Shown here one piece after another: positions 21,380 to 29,816 of a DNA stretch of 46,085 nucleotides. The DNA comes from UBA922 sp964565405 (GTDB lineage Bacteria > Patescibacteriota > Patescibacteriia > Magasanikbacterales > UBA922), in NCBI GenBank assembly GCA_964565405.1, contig CAZMEW010000006.1:1-46085 (forward strand). The letters are read 5' to 3'. The notes beneath the pieces were generated by a model. That model was not told where the DNA came from and made no database searches. It was given only the letters and a program-made list of their open reading frames with translations. Every line of letters begins with the position of its first letter. The first letter of the stretch is position 1. Made by a program: the position numbers and the translations under genes.

Positions 21380-23366
21380 ACTACTCATCATTCTCGCTCT
21401 ATTTTTCTCGGTTGTTCAGGTGACACATGCAGAAGATACAGTTCCAGAAATTATACAACCGGAAATAACTGATACCACAACAAGTACGCCTGAAGAAATA
21501 ATAGAAAATCCAGTACAAATTATTGAAGAGACCAATACAACATCAACAGAAGATAGCGCAGTAGAAATACCCCTCGACTTACCCACTACCACTGCAAAAC
21601 TATATGCAGTAGCAAATGACACGATTCTTTTCAATGAAACCATAGAAGTCACTGCCTGCAAACCATATGAAGCATCAGTTGAATATACACTCAATGCAAA
21701 ATGCTTGATTGACCAAGCTCAGGGGTTAACTTCAACCTGGAATTATTTCGGCACCGATGCGTTTCTTGATTCAGTAAACGGAATAAGTAATGACTTTGGC
21801 GCAAATTTGTTCTGGGGATATTTTATTAATCTAGAATACGCCTCAGTTTCACTGAACGCATATACCCTGACTGAGGGAGATGAAATATTGATTCAATACA
21901 ACGCCATTCCCCTCAAACTTGAACTCTCAACTACGACTCCAGTAGTTGGAGATATAGTTACCATATCTATATCAGAATTCGGACTGGATGAATTCTGGAA
22001 TCCAATCTGGATACCAAGTACAAGTTCTACTATTACAGTCAATGGTGAAGTGACAGGTGTGCCAAGTTCTACTCTGGATCTGTCTATAACAACCACTTCG
22101 CCATACACACTTCGAGCTGAAAAGAATGGTTATATAACACGCGAAATTACATTTACCGCTACTCCAGGAGTAGTGACAGAACCAACAACTCCCCCCACTT
22201 CTGGAAATGGTGGTGGGGGTGGTGGATCTGGTAGTGGAAATATAAGCCCAGCGGAACACATGATTAATTTTCTCGATGCAAGACAAAATGCAAATGGATC
22301 ATTTGGCACGACCGCATTCTTGAGCGACTGGGCAGCGATCGCCTATGGTGCATGGACTGGAGACTCTCTAGGTGAATCAAAAATTACAAATTACCTTCTT
22401 ACCAATCCCAGTCCGCTTGATGGCCCAAACGAGACTACCAATTATGCGAGACGCACAATGGCCCTAATGGCACTTGGAATAAATCCCTATACAGGAACGC
22501 AAACAAATTATATTAATGAAATAATAAAAGGGTTTGACGGAACACAGTTTGGTGAGGTGGGATTAATCAACGACGATATATTTACCCTTACCCCCCTTCT
22601 TCACTCAGGTTACTCAACAGACGATGCACTTATCGTAAGTACGACCAAATATATTATTGCAAACCAAGATACGAATGGATCATTCGGGAGTATCGATCTT
22701 ACCGGAGCAGCAATTCAGACACTTTCAGAGCTTTCATCTGTGGATGGTGTAAGTGAAGCTCTCACGAAAGCAAAAAATTATCTTAAATCAGCACAACAGA
22801 CTGATGGAGGATTTGGAAATGCATACGCAAGCTCTTGGGTCATGCAAGGAATTGCAGCGCTCGGTGAAAATGCTACTAATTGGAATAATAATGGAAACAC
22901 GCCAATAACATATATTCAAAGTAACCAAGCAACTGACGGCGGAATGTTACTAGGTGATACAGATGCAAACAGAGTCTGGGNNNNNNNNNNGAGTGCTACA
23001 ACAACTACTTCGACACCAATTATAGTAACTACTCCAACTTCTACACCCACATCAACAAGCTTTACTTCAACTACAACTAAGGTGATTACAGCGGAACCAA
23101 TACTATATACATCCAGCGAAGCATCACCTACTCAAACACATATTAAACCACCACAACGGGCAGTGCTCGGTGAAAAAGAAGAAAATAGCGAACGTATCAG
23201 TGAAACAGATACAAAAGAAGGTATAGTAGATAGCGAAGCTGAAACTATTAGCAATGAGGTAAATAAAAATCCACAGACAAAAAAATACATATTTATAACT
23301 TCTCTTGTTATACTTCTCTGCCTCACGGGATATACCCTATTCAGAGCCGAGGCTTCTAAGAAATAA
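21360..23366 (+). CDS. Surface protein with DUF4430 and transcobalamin-like alpha/alpha repeats
   Basis: The 668-residue frame starts with a signal peptide (ending near VTHA-ED), then a Thr/Glu linker. A DUF4430-like domain spans about 75-185 (VNGISNDFGANLFWGYFIN, EGDEILIQYN). An Ig-like segment and a Gly-rich hinge follow. Helical repeats of the prenyltransferase/cobalamin-binding alpha6-alpha6 type cover about 300-530, each with a QxxNGSFG or QxTDGGFG turn. A Ser/Thr-rich stalk leads to a C-terminal membrane helix (IFITSLVILLCLTGYTLF) and a basic tail. Transcobalamin has the helical barrel first and the beta domain last; here the order is reversed. The 10-N gap at 22981 falls where the last repeat should close, so some residues are missing. 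Confidence 0.85.
   Translation: MKKKYSRLLIILALFFSVVQVTHAEDTVPEIIQPEITDTTTSTPEEIIENPVQIIEETNTTSTEDSAVEIPLDLPTTTAKLYAVANDTILFNETIEVTACKPYEASVEYTLNAKCLIDQAQGLTSTWNYFGTDAFLDSVNGISNDFGANLFWGYFINLEYASVSLNAYTLTEGDEILIQYNAIPLKLELSTTTPVVGDIVTISISEFGLDEFWNPIWIPSTSSTITVNGEVTGVPSSTLDLSITTTSPYTLRAEKNGYITREITFTATPGVVTEPTTPPTSGNGGGGGGSGSGNISPAEHMINFLDARQNANGSFGTTAFLSDWAAIAYGAWTGDSLGESKITNYLLTNPSPLDGPNETTNYARRTMALMALGINPYTGTQTNYINEIIKGFDGTQFGEVGLINDDIFTLTPLLHSGYSTDDALIVSTTKYIIANQDTNGSFGSIDLTGAAIQTLSELSSVDGVSEALTKAKNYLKSAQQTDGGFGNAYASSWVMQGIAALGENATNWNNNGNTPITYIQSNQATDGGMLLGDTDANRVWXXXXSATTTTSTPIIVTTPTSTPTSTSFTSTTTKVITAEPILYTSSEASPTQTHIKPPQRAVLGEKEENSERISETDTKEGIVDSEAETISNEVNKNPQTKKYIFITSLVILLCLTGYTLFRAEASKK
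22981..22990. other. Assembly gap (10 N) inside the transcobalamin-like gene
   Basis: Lies between the last helical repeat (ending DANRVW) and a Ser/Thr-rich stalk. The frame is preserved if the gap is exactly 10 bases, but repeat collapse in the low-complexity stalk is likely. Confidence 0.97.
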
Positions 23367-23391
23367 TACCTTCTGGTATAATCAAACCACT

Positions 23392-23931
23392 ATGAAAAAA
23401 TACCTTATCCTTGTTATCGCCTTAGCGGCATACGGTGTCCTAGCACGCCTTATACCCCACTCACCGAACTTTGTGCCAATTACAGCCCTAGCCCTCGTAG
23501 GAGGCCTATATTTGCCGAGGAAAATGGCATATATTGTGCCTAGTGCTGCTATGCTCGCAAGTGACCTATTTATTGGGTTCTACCATCCACTCATCATGGT
23601 CTCAGTATACGGATGCCTCCTCTTCGCAACCTACATGGGAACCTGGGCAAAGAAACACAAAAATGTGGGAACTATAGTAGCTGTTACCTTTGCAAGTTCA
23701 ATCTTATTCTACTTCGCAACCAATACCATGGTCTGGGCATTTGGAGCACTCTATCCTCGAACATTTGCCGGTCTTATGGAGAGTTATTATCTCGCTCTCC
23801 CGTTCTTCCGAAATAGTCTTCTGAGCGACTTCTTCTACACCGGAGTATTAGTTGGTGGAATCGAAGTTGTACTATTCTTGAAGAAACAAAGACAGGGGTT
23901 AAAAAGGGAAATAAAAAGTACAATAAATTGA
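23392..23931 (+). CDS. Small membrane protein resembling an ECF transporter S component
   Basis: Third gene of the riboswitch operon. The 179-residue product has about five to six membrane helices: KYLILVIALAAYGVLARL, a segment with NFVPITALALVGGLYLPRKM, then ALASDLFIGFYHP-like and further helices. It fits the size and layout of ECF S components and of the DUF6580 putative transporter family. In this setting it may carry cobalamin or a precursor inward. No ECF ATPases or T subunit lie in the window, so it would need shared components elsewhere. The ATG at 23392 follows the previous stop by 25 bases. A 15-base-pair terminator follows. Confidence 0.78.
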   Translation: MKKYLILVIALAAYGVLARLIPHSPNFVPITALALVGGLYLPRKMAYIVPSAAMLASDLFIGFYHPLIMVSVYGCLLFATYMGTWAKKHKNVGTIVAVTFASSILFYFATNTMVWAFGALYPRTFAGLMESYYLALPFFRNSLLSDFFYTGVLVGGIEVVLFLKKQRQGLKREIKSTIN

Positions 23932-23935
23932 TAAC

Positions 23936-23970
23936 AAAAAAATCCCTCGATGCAGTCGAGGGATTTTTTT
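23936..23970. terminator. Bidirectional terminator after the riboswitch operon
   Basis: A perfect 15-base-pair stem (AAAAAAATCCCTCGA with TCGAGGGATTTTTTT) around a five-base loop lies between convergent genes. Confidence 0.92.
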
Positions 23971-23976
23971 ATCTGA

Positions 23977-25410
23977 TTAACCATACTCTTCTTCATCAGT
24001 CAGAATTTCTTCTCCAGAGTCAGTGACGATACGCTTTTTATGACCACTTGGGTGTGTATCGGAGTCAGTAGGAGTCTCTGAGACTGATACAAATTCAACA
24101 GGTAATCCAGAAGGAGGTTCTGCAGCTTTGTTTGCAGCTTTCTGAAGCAATGGAGTCTTCACATGAGACATCGGGAAGTGCCACAACGTTGCAAGTTCTT
24201 CAATATTCAGCACAAAAGCATGTGCTTCAGCGTCCATTGCTCGCTCTTTATATGCATGGAGATATTTATTCTTTGCCTTATCAGACCCAGCAGTTCCAGC
24301 AACAACAATAGAATTCGCAGTAGGAATATTGAACTGACTTATCGAACCAATAAGAGCAGTCACCCCTCGTGAAGCATTGAACACTTCTTTGCGCGCAAGG
24401 TACACAGCTCGGATGTTTGTTTCAAATCCTATTTTCTGAATTTTTTTCTCCATTGCTTCAACCAATTTTACCTGCCCCGGAGTCATGTATTTCAACTGAT
24501 TTTTGTCGCCTTTCTCTTCCGCATGATCTTCATGCGCTCCTCCACCCATACCCGCAACTTGTCTACCAGCTTCCTGGAGAAGTCCTTTTGCTTCGGTTAC
24601 TAGAAAATTATCAGTAATAAAACTAAAAGGAGATCCATGCCCATGACCATGTGCATCTTCTTCTCCAATAAATTCTTTTATCTTTGCAATGACACTTTCT
24701 TTCCATGAGTTATCAATAGGACGTGCCATGATCTGGAGCCACATCTGTTCCCCATGGCCAATTCGAGAAAAACTCTCAAGCATGGTACCCATCGGATCCT
24801 TAAGTACTGTATCTTTTGAAATACTGTGTTCGAATTCTTCATACGTACGTATAGGAAACGCAGCATTCTCAGCAAGTGCAAATTCCCCGCTCCACAAATC
24901 ATATTCAGGATCAGGGAAGCTTTTGGGTGCTGCAGCAACATAATCCTCAACCTCAGTAATTTCTGCTTCCGGATATTGAGCATAAATTGCAGTCTCTATA
25001 AGATCTCGATATTGCTCATCCGTCCACACCAAAAACTGTATATACCCTTCAATACTAATCACTTCAAAACTAAACCACTTCTGTTTGTAACCACCAATAA
25101 ATTTACCTTTGAGATCAGGCTTACTGAAGACTCCCGCAAGATGAGAGAATAATTGTTCAACTGCTTTTGGTGTCTGTACATTGAGCTGAGGAATGTCGAT
25201 TGCAAGCACGACTGATTTCCAGTGATGGGTGTTCTGATGCACTTTCATATGATGATAAGTATTGAGAATTTCAATCAACAAAAAATTAACCAGAGGAATC
25301 CACAAAACAATTGCGTATAGACGAATAATAAAAGTGAGTGGCGACTGGGTTGCCAACTCAAAAATGTCTGAGATAGTTGAAAAATCAAAGGTAAAAAGCC
25401 CAAAATCCAT
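23977..25410 (-). CDS. ATPase-less paralogue of the VirD4-like protein
   Basis: A 477-residue protein with an N-terminal membrane segment (about 20-50). It then follows the non-ATPase half of the VirD4-like protein at 7015 in order. Matching pairs are IYAQYPEAEITEVEDY here with INAQYPYAHIEEITDY there, EKKIQKIGFETNIRAV with EEKLIKGGLEVTIRIV, and LNIEELATLWHFPMS with LNTEEMAGFWHLPLH. It stops where the other continues into the P-loop ATPase and ends in an acidic tail. A Gly/His-rich segment (HGHGHGSP) could bind metal. It may be a structural partner or a membrane scaffold for that ATPase. A 58-residue membrane protein gene precedes it by 11 bases. Confidence 0.88.
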   Translation of the reverse strand: MDFGLFTFDFSTISDIFELATQSPLTFIIRLYAIVLWIPLVNFLLIEILNTYHHMKVHQNTHHWKSVVLAIDIPQLNVQTPKAVEQLFSHLAGVFSKPDLKGKFIGGYKQKWFSFEVISIEGYIQFLVWTDEQYRDLIETAIYAQYPEAEITEVEDYVAAAPKSFPDPEYDLWSGEFALAENAAFPIRTYEEFEHSISKDTVLKDPMGTMLESFSRIGHGEQMWLQIMARPIDNSWKESVIAKIKEFIGEEDAHGHGHGSPFSFITDNFLVTEAKGLLQEAGRQVAGMGGGAHEDHAEEKGDKNQLKYMTPGQVKLVEAMEKKIQKIGFETNIRAVYLARKEVFNASRGVTALIGSISQFNIPTANSIVVAGTAGSDKAKNKYLHAYKERAMDAEAHAFVLNIEELATLWHFPMSHVKTPLLQKAANKAAEPPSGLPVEFVSVSETPTDSDTHPSGHKKRIVTDSGEEILTDEEEYG

Positions 25411-25421
25411 ACTAGAATATC

Positions 25422-25598
25422 CTAGTGGTGACCAGAGTCTGCGTTCACTAGTTTATGAATAATTGGATATAGTACCAACACAAGTACTGTAGCTAGCCAC
25501 CAACCCAGGGTGCCCGCAATATATCCTGCAAGAAATACAATAAAAAATGCAAGTGTACCCAAAAATGCGATGATATGACGAGTGGAATTATCGGTCAT
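25422..25598 (-). CDS. Small two-helix membrane protein
   Basis: A 58-residue protein with a polar lead (MTDNSTRH) and two hydrophobic helices (IIAFLGTLAFFIVFLAGYIA and LGWWLATVLVLVLYPII), then a short His-ended tail. It starts at ATG 25598 and stops 11 bases before the ATPase-less paralogue, so both are in one transcript. An extended -10 (TGTTATACT, agtata at 25621-25626 on the plus strand) gives a leader of about 15 bases. No SD. No named family recognised. The tight coupling suggests a partner for the paralogue in the membrane. Confidence 0.75.
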   Translation of the reverse strand: MTDNSTRHIIAFLGTLAFFIVFLAGYIAGTLGWWLATVLVLVLYPIIHKLVNADSGHH

Positions 25599-25730
25599 AG
25601 AGAGGAATAATTATGCGGAAAGTATAACATAGTCAACGAAAAATTTCTAATTGACCTCATTATTCCAAACAATACATAAACTAAAAACCTAATTTCGGGT
25701 AATTAGGTTAATTAGTATATTTAGAATAAT

Positions 25731-26663
25731 TTATCCTCTTTTTCTCATGGACCATCCATGCCAACTCACTAAGAGCGAAGAAGCAATAAAGATAGAAGAA
25801 TACGTACCAAAGAAAATACCCACAATAAGAGCAAGTATGAAGTACTTAATCGAAACACCACCGAAGATAAAGAGTGCTGTGAGTACGATAAGTACCGTAA
25901 GCGAAGTATTCAACGAACGAAGGAATGTTTCATTTAACGCACGGTTAACCGTGGCAGGAAAATCCTGAGTACCATATCGGGTAAGATTTTCTCGAATACG
26001 ATCAAAGACCACAATTGTATCATGTACTGAAAATCCAAGAATAGTAAGCAGAGCAAGTACAAAAGAAATTCCAACCTCAACACCAAGTACATGTCCCAAA
26101 ACAGAAAACACACCAATCGTGATAATCAGATCATGGAACAAAGCAACGATTGCCGCAAGTCCATACTTCCAAGAAGCCACAGGCTTTGAAACTTTTCTAA
26201 ATGTATAGGCAATATAAGCCCCGATTGTGAGTACCACTGCAAAAACCGCCTGGACTGAACGCTGTTTAAGCGACTGACTAATTGCGGGTCCAATAGTTTC
26301 GACGCTTTCTTCAAGCACTTTATTTTCAGGAGTAGAAGTAGTCCCCACAACTTCAAATTTGTTACGAACTGCATTAAGAATATTCTGATGTTCTTCTTCT
26401 GATATAAAACGAAGGCGCAAAATGTATGCTTTGTCTCCTGCAGGTTGCACAATACTTGATCCGTAGGTCTCCTCAGGAAGTACTGCCTGTATATCAGCAA
26501 GTGCTGGCCTGGTTCCAGTAAAGTTAAGCTCAATCAGAGATCCACCGGTAAAGTCAATCCCCGGCTTCAAGCCATACATAAACAAACTGACAATACTTGC
26601 GATAGTGAGTATTGAAGAGAACAAGAAAAAGTATTTTCTGTTTGAGATAAATGAAATATTCAT
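25731..26663 (-). CDS. secF: Protein translocase subunit SecF
   Basis: Membrane partner of SecD that drives late steps of Sec export using the proton gradient. The 310-residue protein has the family start (NISFISNRKYFFLFSSILTI), then GLKPGIDFTGGSLIELNF, and a C-terminal six-helix domain with HDLIITIGVFSVLG, ILGFSVHDTIVVFDRIREN and the SLNTSLTVLIV segment. It starts nine bases after the secD stop and is co-transcribed. No unusual insertion is seen. The C-terminus ends with a short basic tail. Confidence 0.96.
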   Translation of the reverse strand: MNISFISNRKYFFLFSSILTIASIVSLFMYGLKPGIDFTGGSLIELNFTGTRPALADIQAVLPEETYGSSIVQPAGDKAYILRLRFISEEEHQNILNAVRNKFEVVGTTSTPENKVLEESVETIGPAISQSLKQRSVQAVFAVVLTIGAYIAYTFRKVSKPVASWKYGLAAIVALFHDLIITIGVFSVLGHVLGVEVGISFVLALLTILGFSVHDTIVVFDRIRENLTRYGTQDFPATVNRALNETFLRSLNTSLTVLIVLTALFIFGGVSIKYFILALIVGIFFGTYSSIFIASSLLVSWHGWSMRKRG

Positions 26664-26672
26664 ACAGGGAAG

Positions 26673-28724
26673 TTAGGATTGCTCTTCTGAATGACCTGAC
26701 CCAAGAAAAAGAAAACCGCCATCACGCTTTTTGAACCAAGGCACCACAAAACGAAGCATCACTCGAGTAACAGTAATTGCACTAAATAAACTAACCAAAA
26801 TGCCGATAATCAAAGTCACCGCAAAACCTTTCACAAAATTAGTTCCGATCCAAATCAACAACAAGCAAGTGATTAGAGTGGATACATTTCCATCACGAAT
26901 TGAAGTCCATGCACGCTTAAATCCTTCCTCTACCGCGACTTTTAGACTCTTTCCTCTCTGGAGTTCTTCTTTCATGCGTTCGAAGATAAGGATATTAGCA
27001 TCAACCGCCATACCAATGGAGAGAATAAAACCAGCAATACCTGCTAAAGTAAGTGTTACACCAATAAACTTAAACAAGGCCAAAGTAACCACGATATAGA
27101 GAGAAAGCGAAATAACCGAAAGTAAGCCTGGTAATCGATAATACAATAACATGAATAACATAATTACCAATACACCGATAATACCTGCTTTAACACTCAT
27201 TGCAACAGATTCTTGTCCAAGCGTCGCACCGACTGTTTGTTGACTCGCAAGCTCCACGGGTACAGGAAGTGCTCCTGCATTAAGACGCTGCGTCAACAAA
27301 CGTGCTTCTTGAATATTACCCGCTCCAGTGATAACTGCACGTCCATCACGAATAACTACCTGAACAGTAGGGTCGCTGATCACCTGTCCGTCAAGAAATA
27401 TTGCGACCTTTTTTCCAAGATTTCGCTCAGTAATTTCAGAAAAGAGTTTTGTCCCCTCATCATTGAAATTAAGTGCGACCTGTACAGCTCCAGTCTGTTG
27501 GTCGGTAACTACTTCTGATCGAGAGAGTTGCTTTCCTGATAATCCAGTCTCAATCCACTGCTCAATAGGTGGAACAATATCTTCTTTTACCTGTGTTTCA
27601 ATCAGTATACGGGATACTTCATATTCCTTTGCGAGACGTTCATCTTTCTTGAAGATAATATGAAATCCAAACTGTGTTTCCACGGGACCAATAATCTGAC
27701 CTGTTTGTGCAGCAAACAACGCATTCTCAAATTCAGGGACCGTATATCCGGCTGGTACCCAACCTAAATTCCCTTTATTCTGAGAAACTGACTGATCAGT
27801 AGAATTTGCAGTAGCAAGCTCTTCAAAATTATCTCCAGTTGCTTCGTTATAAATCTCTTCTGCCTTCGCCTTCGCCTCTTCTTTGGTATATTGCGCTTCA
27901 CTACAATTCGTAGCACCAAGATAACAAATGAGAATATGGCTTGCGAGTACTTCTTTACCACCATCACGTTCTTTACCGCGTTTGAGTATATTATATCCGT
28001 CAGCAGTTTCGATAAGCTTAGTAGATATTACACCTTCAGTTGAACTAGCTGCCCAAGAATAAATCTGAGGATAGGTGGTAAGTGCACCTACATATGAAAG
28101 ATACCCGCCGTTGACTTTACTCTCCTTATCTTCAGAAATTTCTTTTGCGATATCTTCGAATACGGCGCCCTTTTTCAGCACACGCTTGAGAGCCGCATCA
28201 GCTCGTTTCTTTGCATCAGCATTATATGTTGCCATTGCATTCTCTTCTTCGGGGGTCAGTTCACGTGGAGTTTCAGTATTCTGCTCCTTACATTCAAGAA
28301 TTGGAGTCTGTCCAATAAGTTTGACTGCTTCTTCAATATCTTGAATACCTGGTAAATCAACGCTCAGACGATATGAGTCCCCTACCTTGCTAGTTTGCAC
28401 TTGTGGTTCAGACACTCCGATACCACCAACACGTCTCTCGATTACATCGCGTACACCCTCAAGTGCATTACTTCGATCACTATCAGGAATAGAACTCATA
28501 TTAGCCTCGTAGACCAAATGTGCCCCACCCTGTAAGTCAAGACCAAGTTTGAATGGTTGCGAAGGAATCTGAGGAATTCCAAGTTTTGCCGAACTATTGA
28601 GCCAGTTGATGATAGAATTCGTAGGTTGTGGGTAAACAAAAATACCCGCCACTAATAAAAGTGCGAGTATACCTACAATTCCCCATTTTACTTTCGATCG
28701 AATATCTGTGTTTCGGTGATTCAT
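26673..28724 (-). CDS. secD: Protein translocase subunit SecD with inserted parvulin-like isomerase domains
   Basis: The start is ATG 28724 or 28730 (MNHRNTDIRSKVKW or two residues longer). An upstream ATG at 28787 is excluded because it lies in the promoter. The 683-residue protein has the SecD head (FKLGLDLQGGAHLVYEA) and DVIERRVGGIGVSEPQVQ. It is interrupted after TPILECKEQ by about 215 residues, then resumes at LSGKQLSRSEVV, with GAVQVALNFNDEGT and the six-helix export domain (SIGMAVDANILIFERMKEEL). The insert has two parvulin-like units. The second is complete (ASHILICYLGA, FEELATANSTDQ, KGNLGWVPAGYTVPEFENAL, GPVETQFGFHIIF). The first keeps FEDIAKEISED, NGGYLSYVG and ETADGYNILK. I infer folding help for emerging proteins. 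Confidence 0.94.
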   Translation of the reverse strand: MNHRNTDIRSKVKWGIVGILALLLVAGIFVYPQPTNSIINWLNSSAKLGIPQIPSQPFKLGLDLQGGAHLVYEANMSSIPDSDRSNALEGVRDVIERRVGGIGVSEPQVQTSKVGDSYRLSVDLPGIQDIEEAVKLIGQTPILECKEQNTETPRELTPEEENAMATYNADAKKRADAALKRVLKKGAVFEDIAKEISEDKESKVNGGYLSYVGALTTYPQIYSWAASSTEGVISTKLIETADGYNILKRGKERDGGKEVLASHILICYLGATNCSEAQYTKEEAKAKAEEIYNEATGDNFEELATANSTDQSVSQNKGNLGWVPAGYTVPEFENALFAAQTGQIIGPVETQFGFHIIFKKDERLAKEYEVSRILIETQVKEDIVPPIEQWIETGLSGKQLSRSEVVTDQQTGAVQVALNFNDEGTKLFSEITERNLGKKVAIFLDGQVISDPTVQVVIRDGRAVITGAGNIQEARLLTQRLNAGALPVPVELASQQTVGATLGQESVAMSVKAGIIGVLVIMLFMLLYYRLPGLLSVISLSLYIVVTLALFKFIGVTLTLAGIAGFILSIGMAVDANILIFERMKEELQRGKSLKVAVEEGFKRAWTSIRDGNVSTLITCLLLIWIGTNFVKGFAVTLIIGILVSLFSAITVTRVMLRFVVPWFKKRDGGFLFLGSGHSEEQS

Positions 28725-28758
28725 ATGCATCAAAATCAGTACAAATAGAATGAGCCGT

Positions 28759-28787
28759 ATTGTACGACAGAACTCTATAAGAGTCAA
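28759..28787 (-). promoter_or_regulatory. Promoter for secD-secF
   Basis: On the minus strand TTGACT (28782-28787) and TACAAT (28759-28764) are 17 bases apart, starting transcription near 28752. This decides the secD start at 28724-28730. Confidence 0.72.
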
Positions 28788-28824
28788 GTTAAGATATACA
28801 CTCTAATATATTGTATTTCCAGAG

Positions 28825-29637
28825 TTATGGACTGCTAACTTTTTCAACCACGATCATAGCAGTGCGTCTTCCTATAATTGGTTCATGATCGCCTGTCTCG
28901 TAATCCCTGAATGATGCCTCAAAGTTATCGTACGCATATACAAAACCCTCACCCATGCGAGTACCTGGATCGTTAGTTATAATCTGTTTTTTCACATCAT
29001 CATACCCGATAACGACAAGCATATGGCGCTCAGGCCCCCCATTCTGAAAATTTGGATTATTGAGAATTTGACCATCAAATGGAATAATCAGAATATTCCC
29101 AGAAGCAAGTTCATGTTTTACCTGATCAAGCGTAATATTATACTCCACTCGCCCGCCTGTGTATCCATAATATTCACGCAATAGCCTGCTCAGAGTGTCA
29201 GCGGCAGAAGTATCTCTCGCATTTCCATACTTCTCTACTTCCCACTCAGCTATTCCCGTAATTTCCTCAAGAGCTTCCTGTCTTGTGAGAGTCTGATCGT
29301 TCGCCCATCGCCACGCCATAACAACCGACGCCTCTTCACATCCATCCTGTTGTCGTGGGTCGCTCCAGTCCCCAAATGGCGCTTGAGGACTAAAAGGAAC
29401 TTGTAACAAAGTATTAGTTGGTAATTCAACAATGGGTGGAGTACTCGTAGATTTTGACTCTATAGATGGCTCGACTTCTTCTTCAGATTGCTCGGACGAG
29501 GTGCTGGTAGTTACGATATGATTCTCCTCTGAGGTCACCGGCGGCCTACTTCGAGAAAAAAAATAATTAGCCGTAAAAAAACTAATAATGAGAATTGCCG
29601 CGCCAATGCATAATGTACTAAAAATCCGTCCAAACAT
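28825..29637 (-). CDS. C39-family cysteine peptidase, membrane anchored
   Basis: A 270-residue protein. After a membrane helix (about residues 5-25) and a Ser/Glu-rich linker comes a Peptidase_C39-like papain-fold domain. The catalytic Cys is in QQDGCEEASVVMAWRW, the His in PERHMLVVIGYD, with ITNDPGT as the third site. Family members process peptides or act on the cell wall. The active site should face outside. The ATG at 29637 is preferred over a GTG at 29670 because GAGGGG lies 12 bases upstream, although that spacing is long. The gene is divergent from the one at 29817, with a candidate operator between them. Confidence 0.85.
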   Translation of the reverse strand: MFGRIFSTLCIGAAILIISFFTANYFFSRSRPPVTSEENHIVTTSTSSEQSEEEVEPSIESKSTSTPPIVELPTNTLLQVPFSPQAPFGDWSDPRQQDGCEEASVVMAWRWANDQTLTRQEALEEITGIAEWEVEKYGNARDTSAADTLSRLLREYYGYTGGRVEYNITLDQVKHELASGNILIIPFDGQILNNPNFQNGGPERHMLVVIGYDDVKKQIITNDPGTRMGEGFVYAYDNFEASFRDYETGDHEPIIGRRTAMIVVEKVSSP

Positions 29638-29730
29638 ATCTAGATAATTCCCCTCAATAACAGAGTCCACATACTTGGCGTTATTGAGAGTTACATGATA
29701 TACGCCATAAAAATATTAAGTAATCGTACC

Positions 29731-29751
29731 TTGCATATTCAATATATGCAA
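29731..29751. promoter_or_regulatory. Candidate operator dyad in a divergent gap
   Basis: TTGCATAT (29731-29738) and ATATGCAA (29744-29751) are perfect inverted repeats around a five-base spacer. On the minus strand the dyad overlaps a possible -35 (TTGAAT) for the C39 gene. No regulator is identified. Confidence 0.45.
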
Positions 29752-29816
29752 ATTTGCCAAAATAGCCATGACTGGAGTACAGTAAATATATCAATATTAA
29801 CTCTTAAATAAATGCT

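Noticed and set aside
24540..24660. Gly/His-rich HGHGHGSP segment in the ATPase-less paralogue, as a possible CRISPR-like or repeat element.
   Set aside because: Only a short codon repeat. No direct repeats with regular spacers are found anywhere in the window.
24678..24983. A 101-codon frame inside the paralogue gene.
   Set aside because: Shadow frame with no start signals and no homology pattern.
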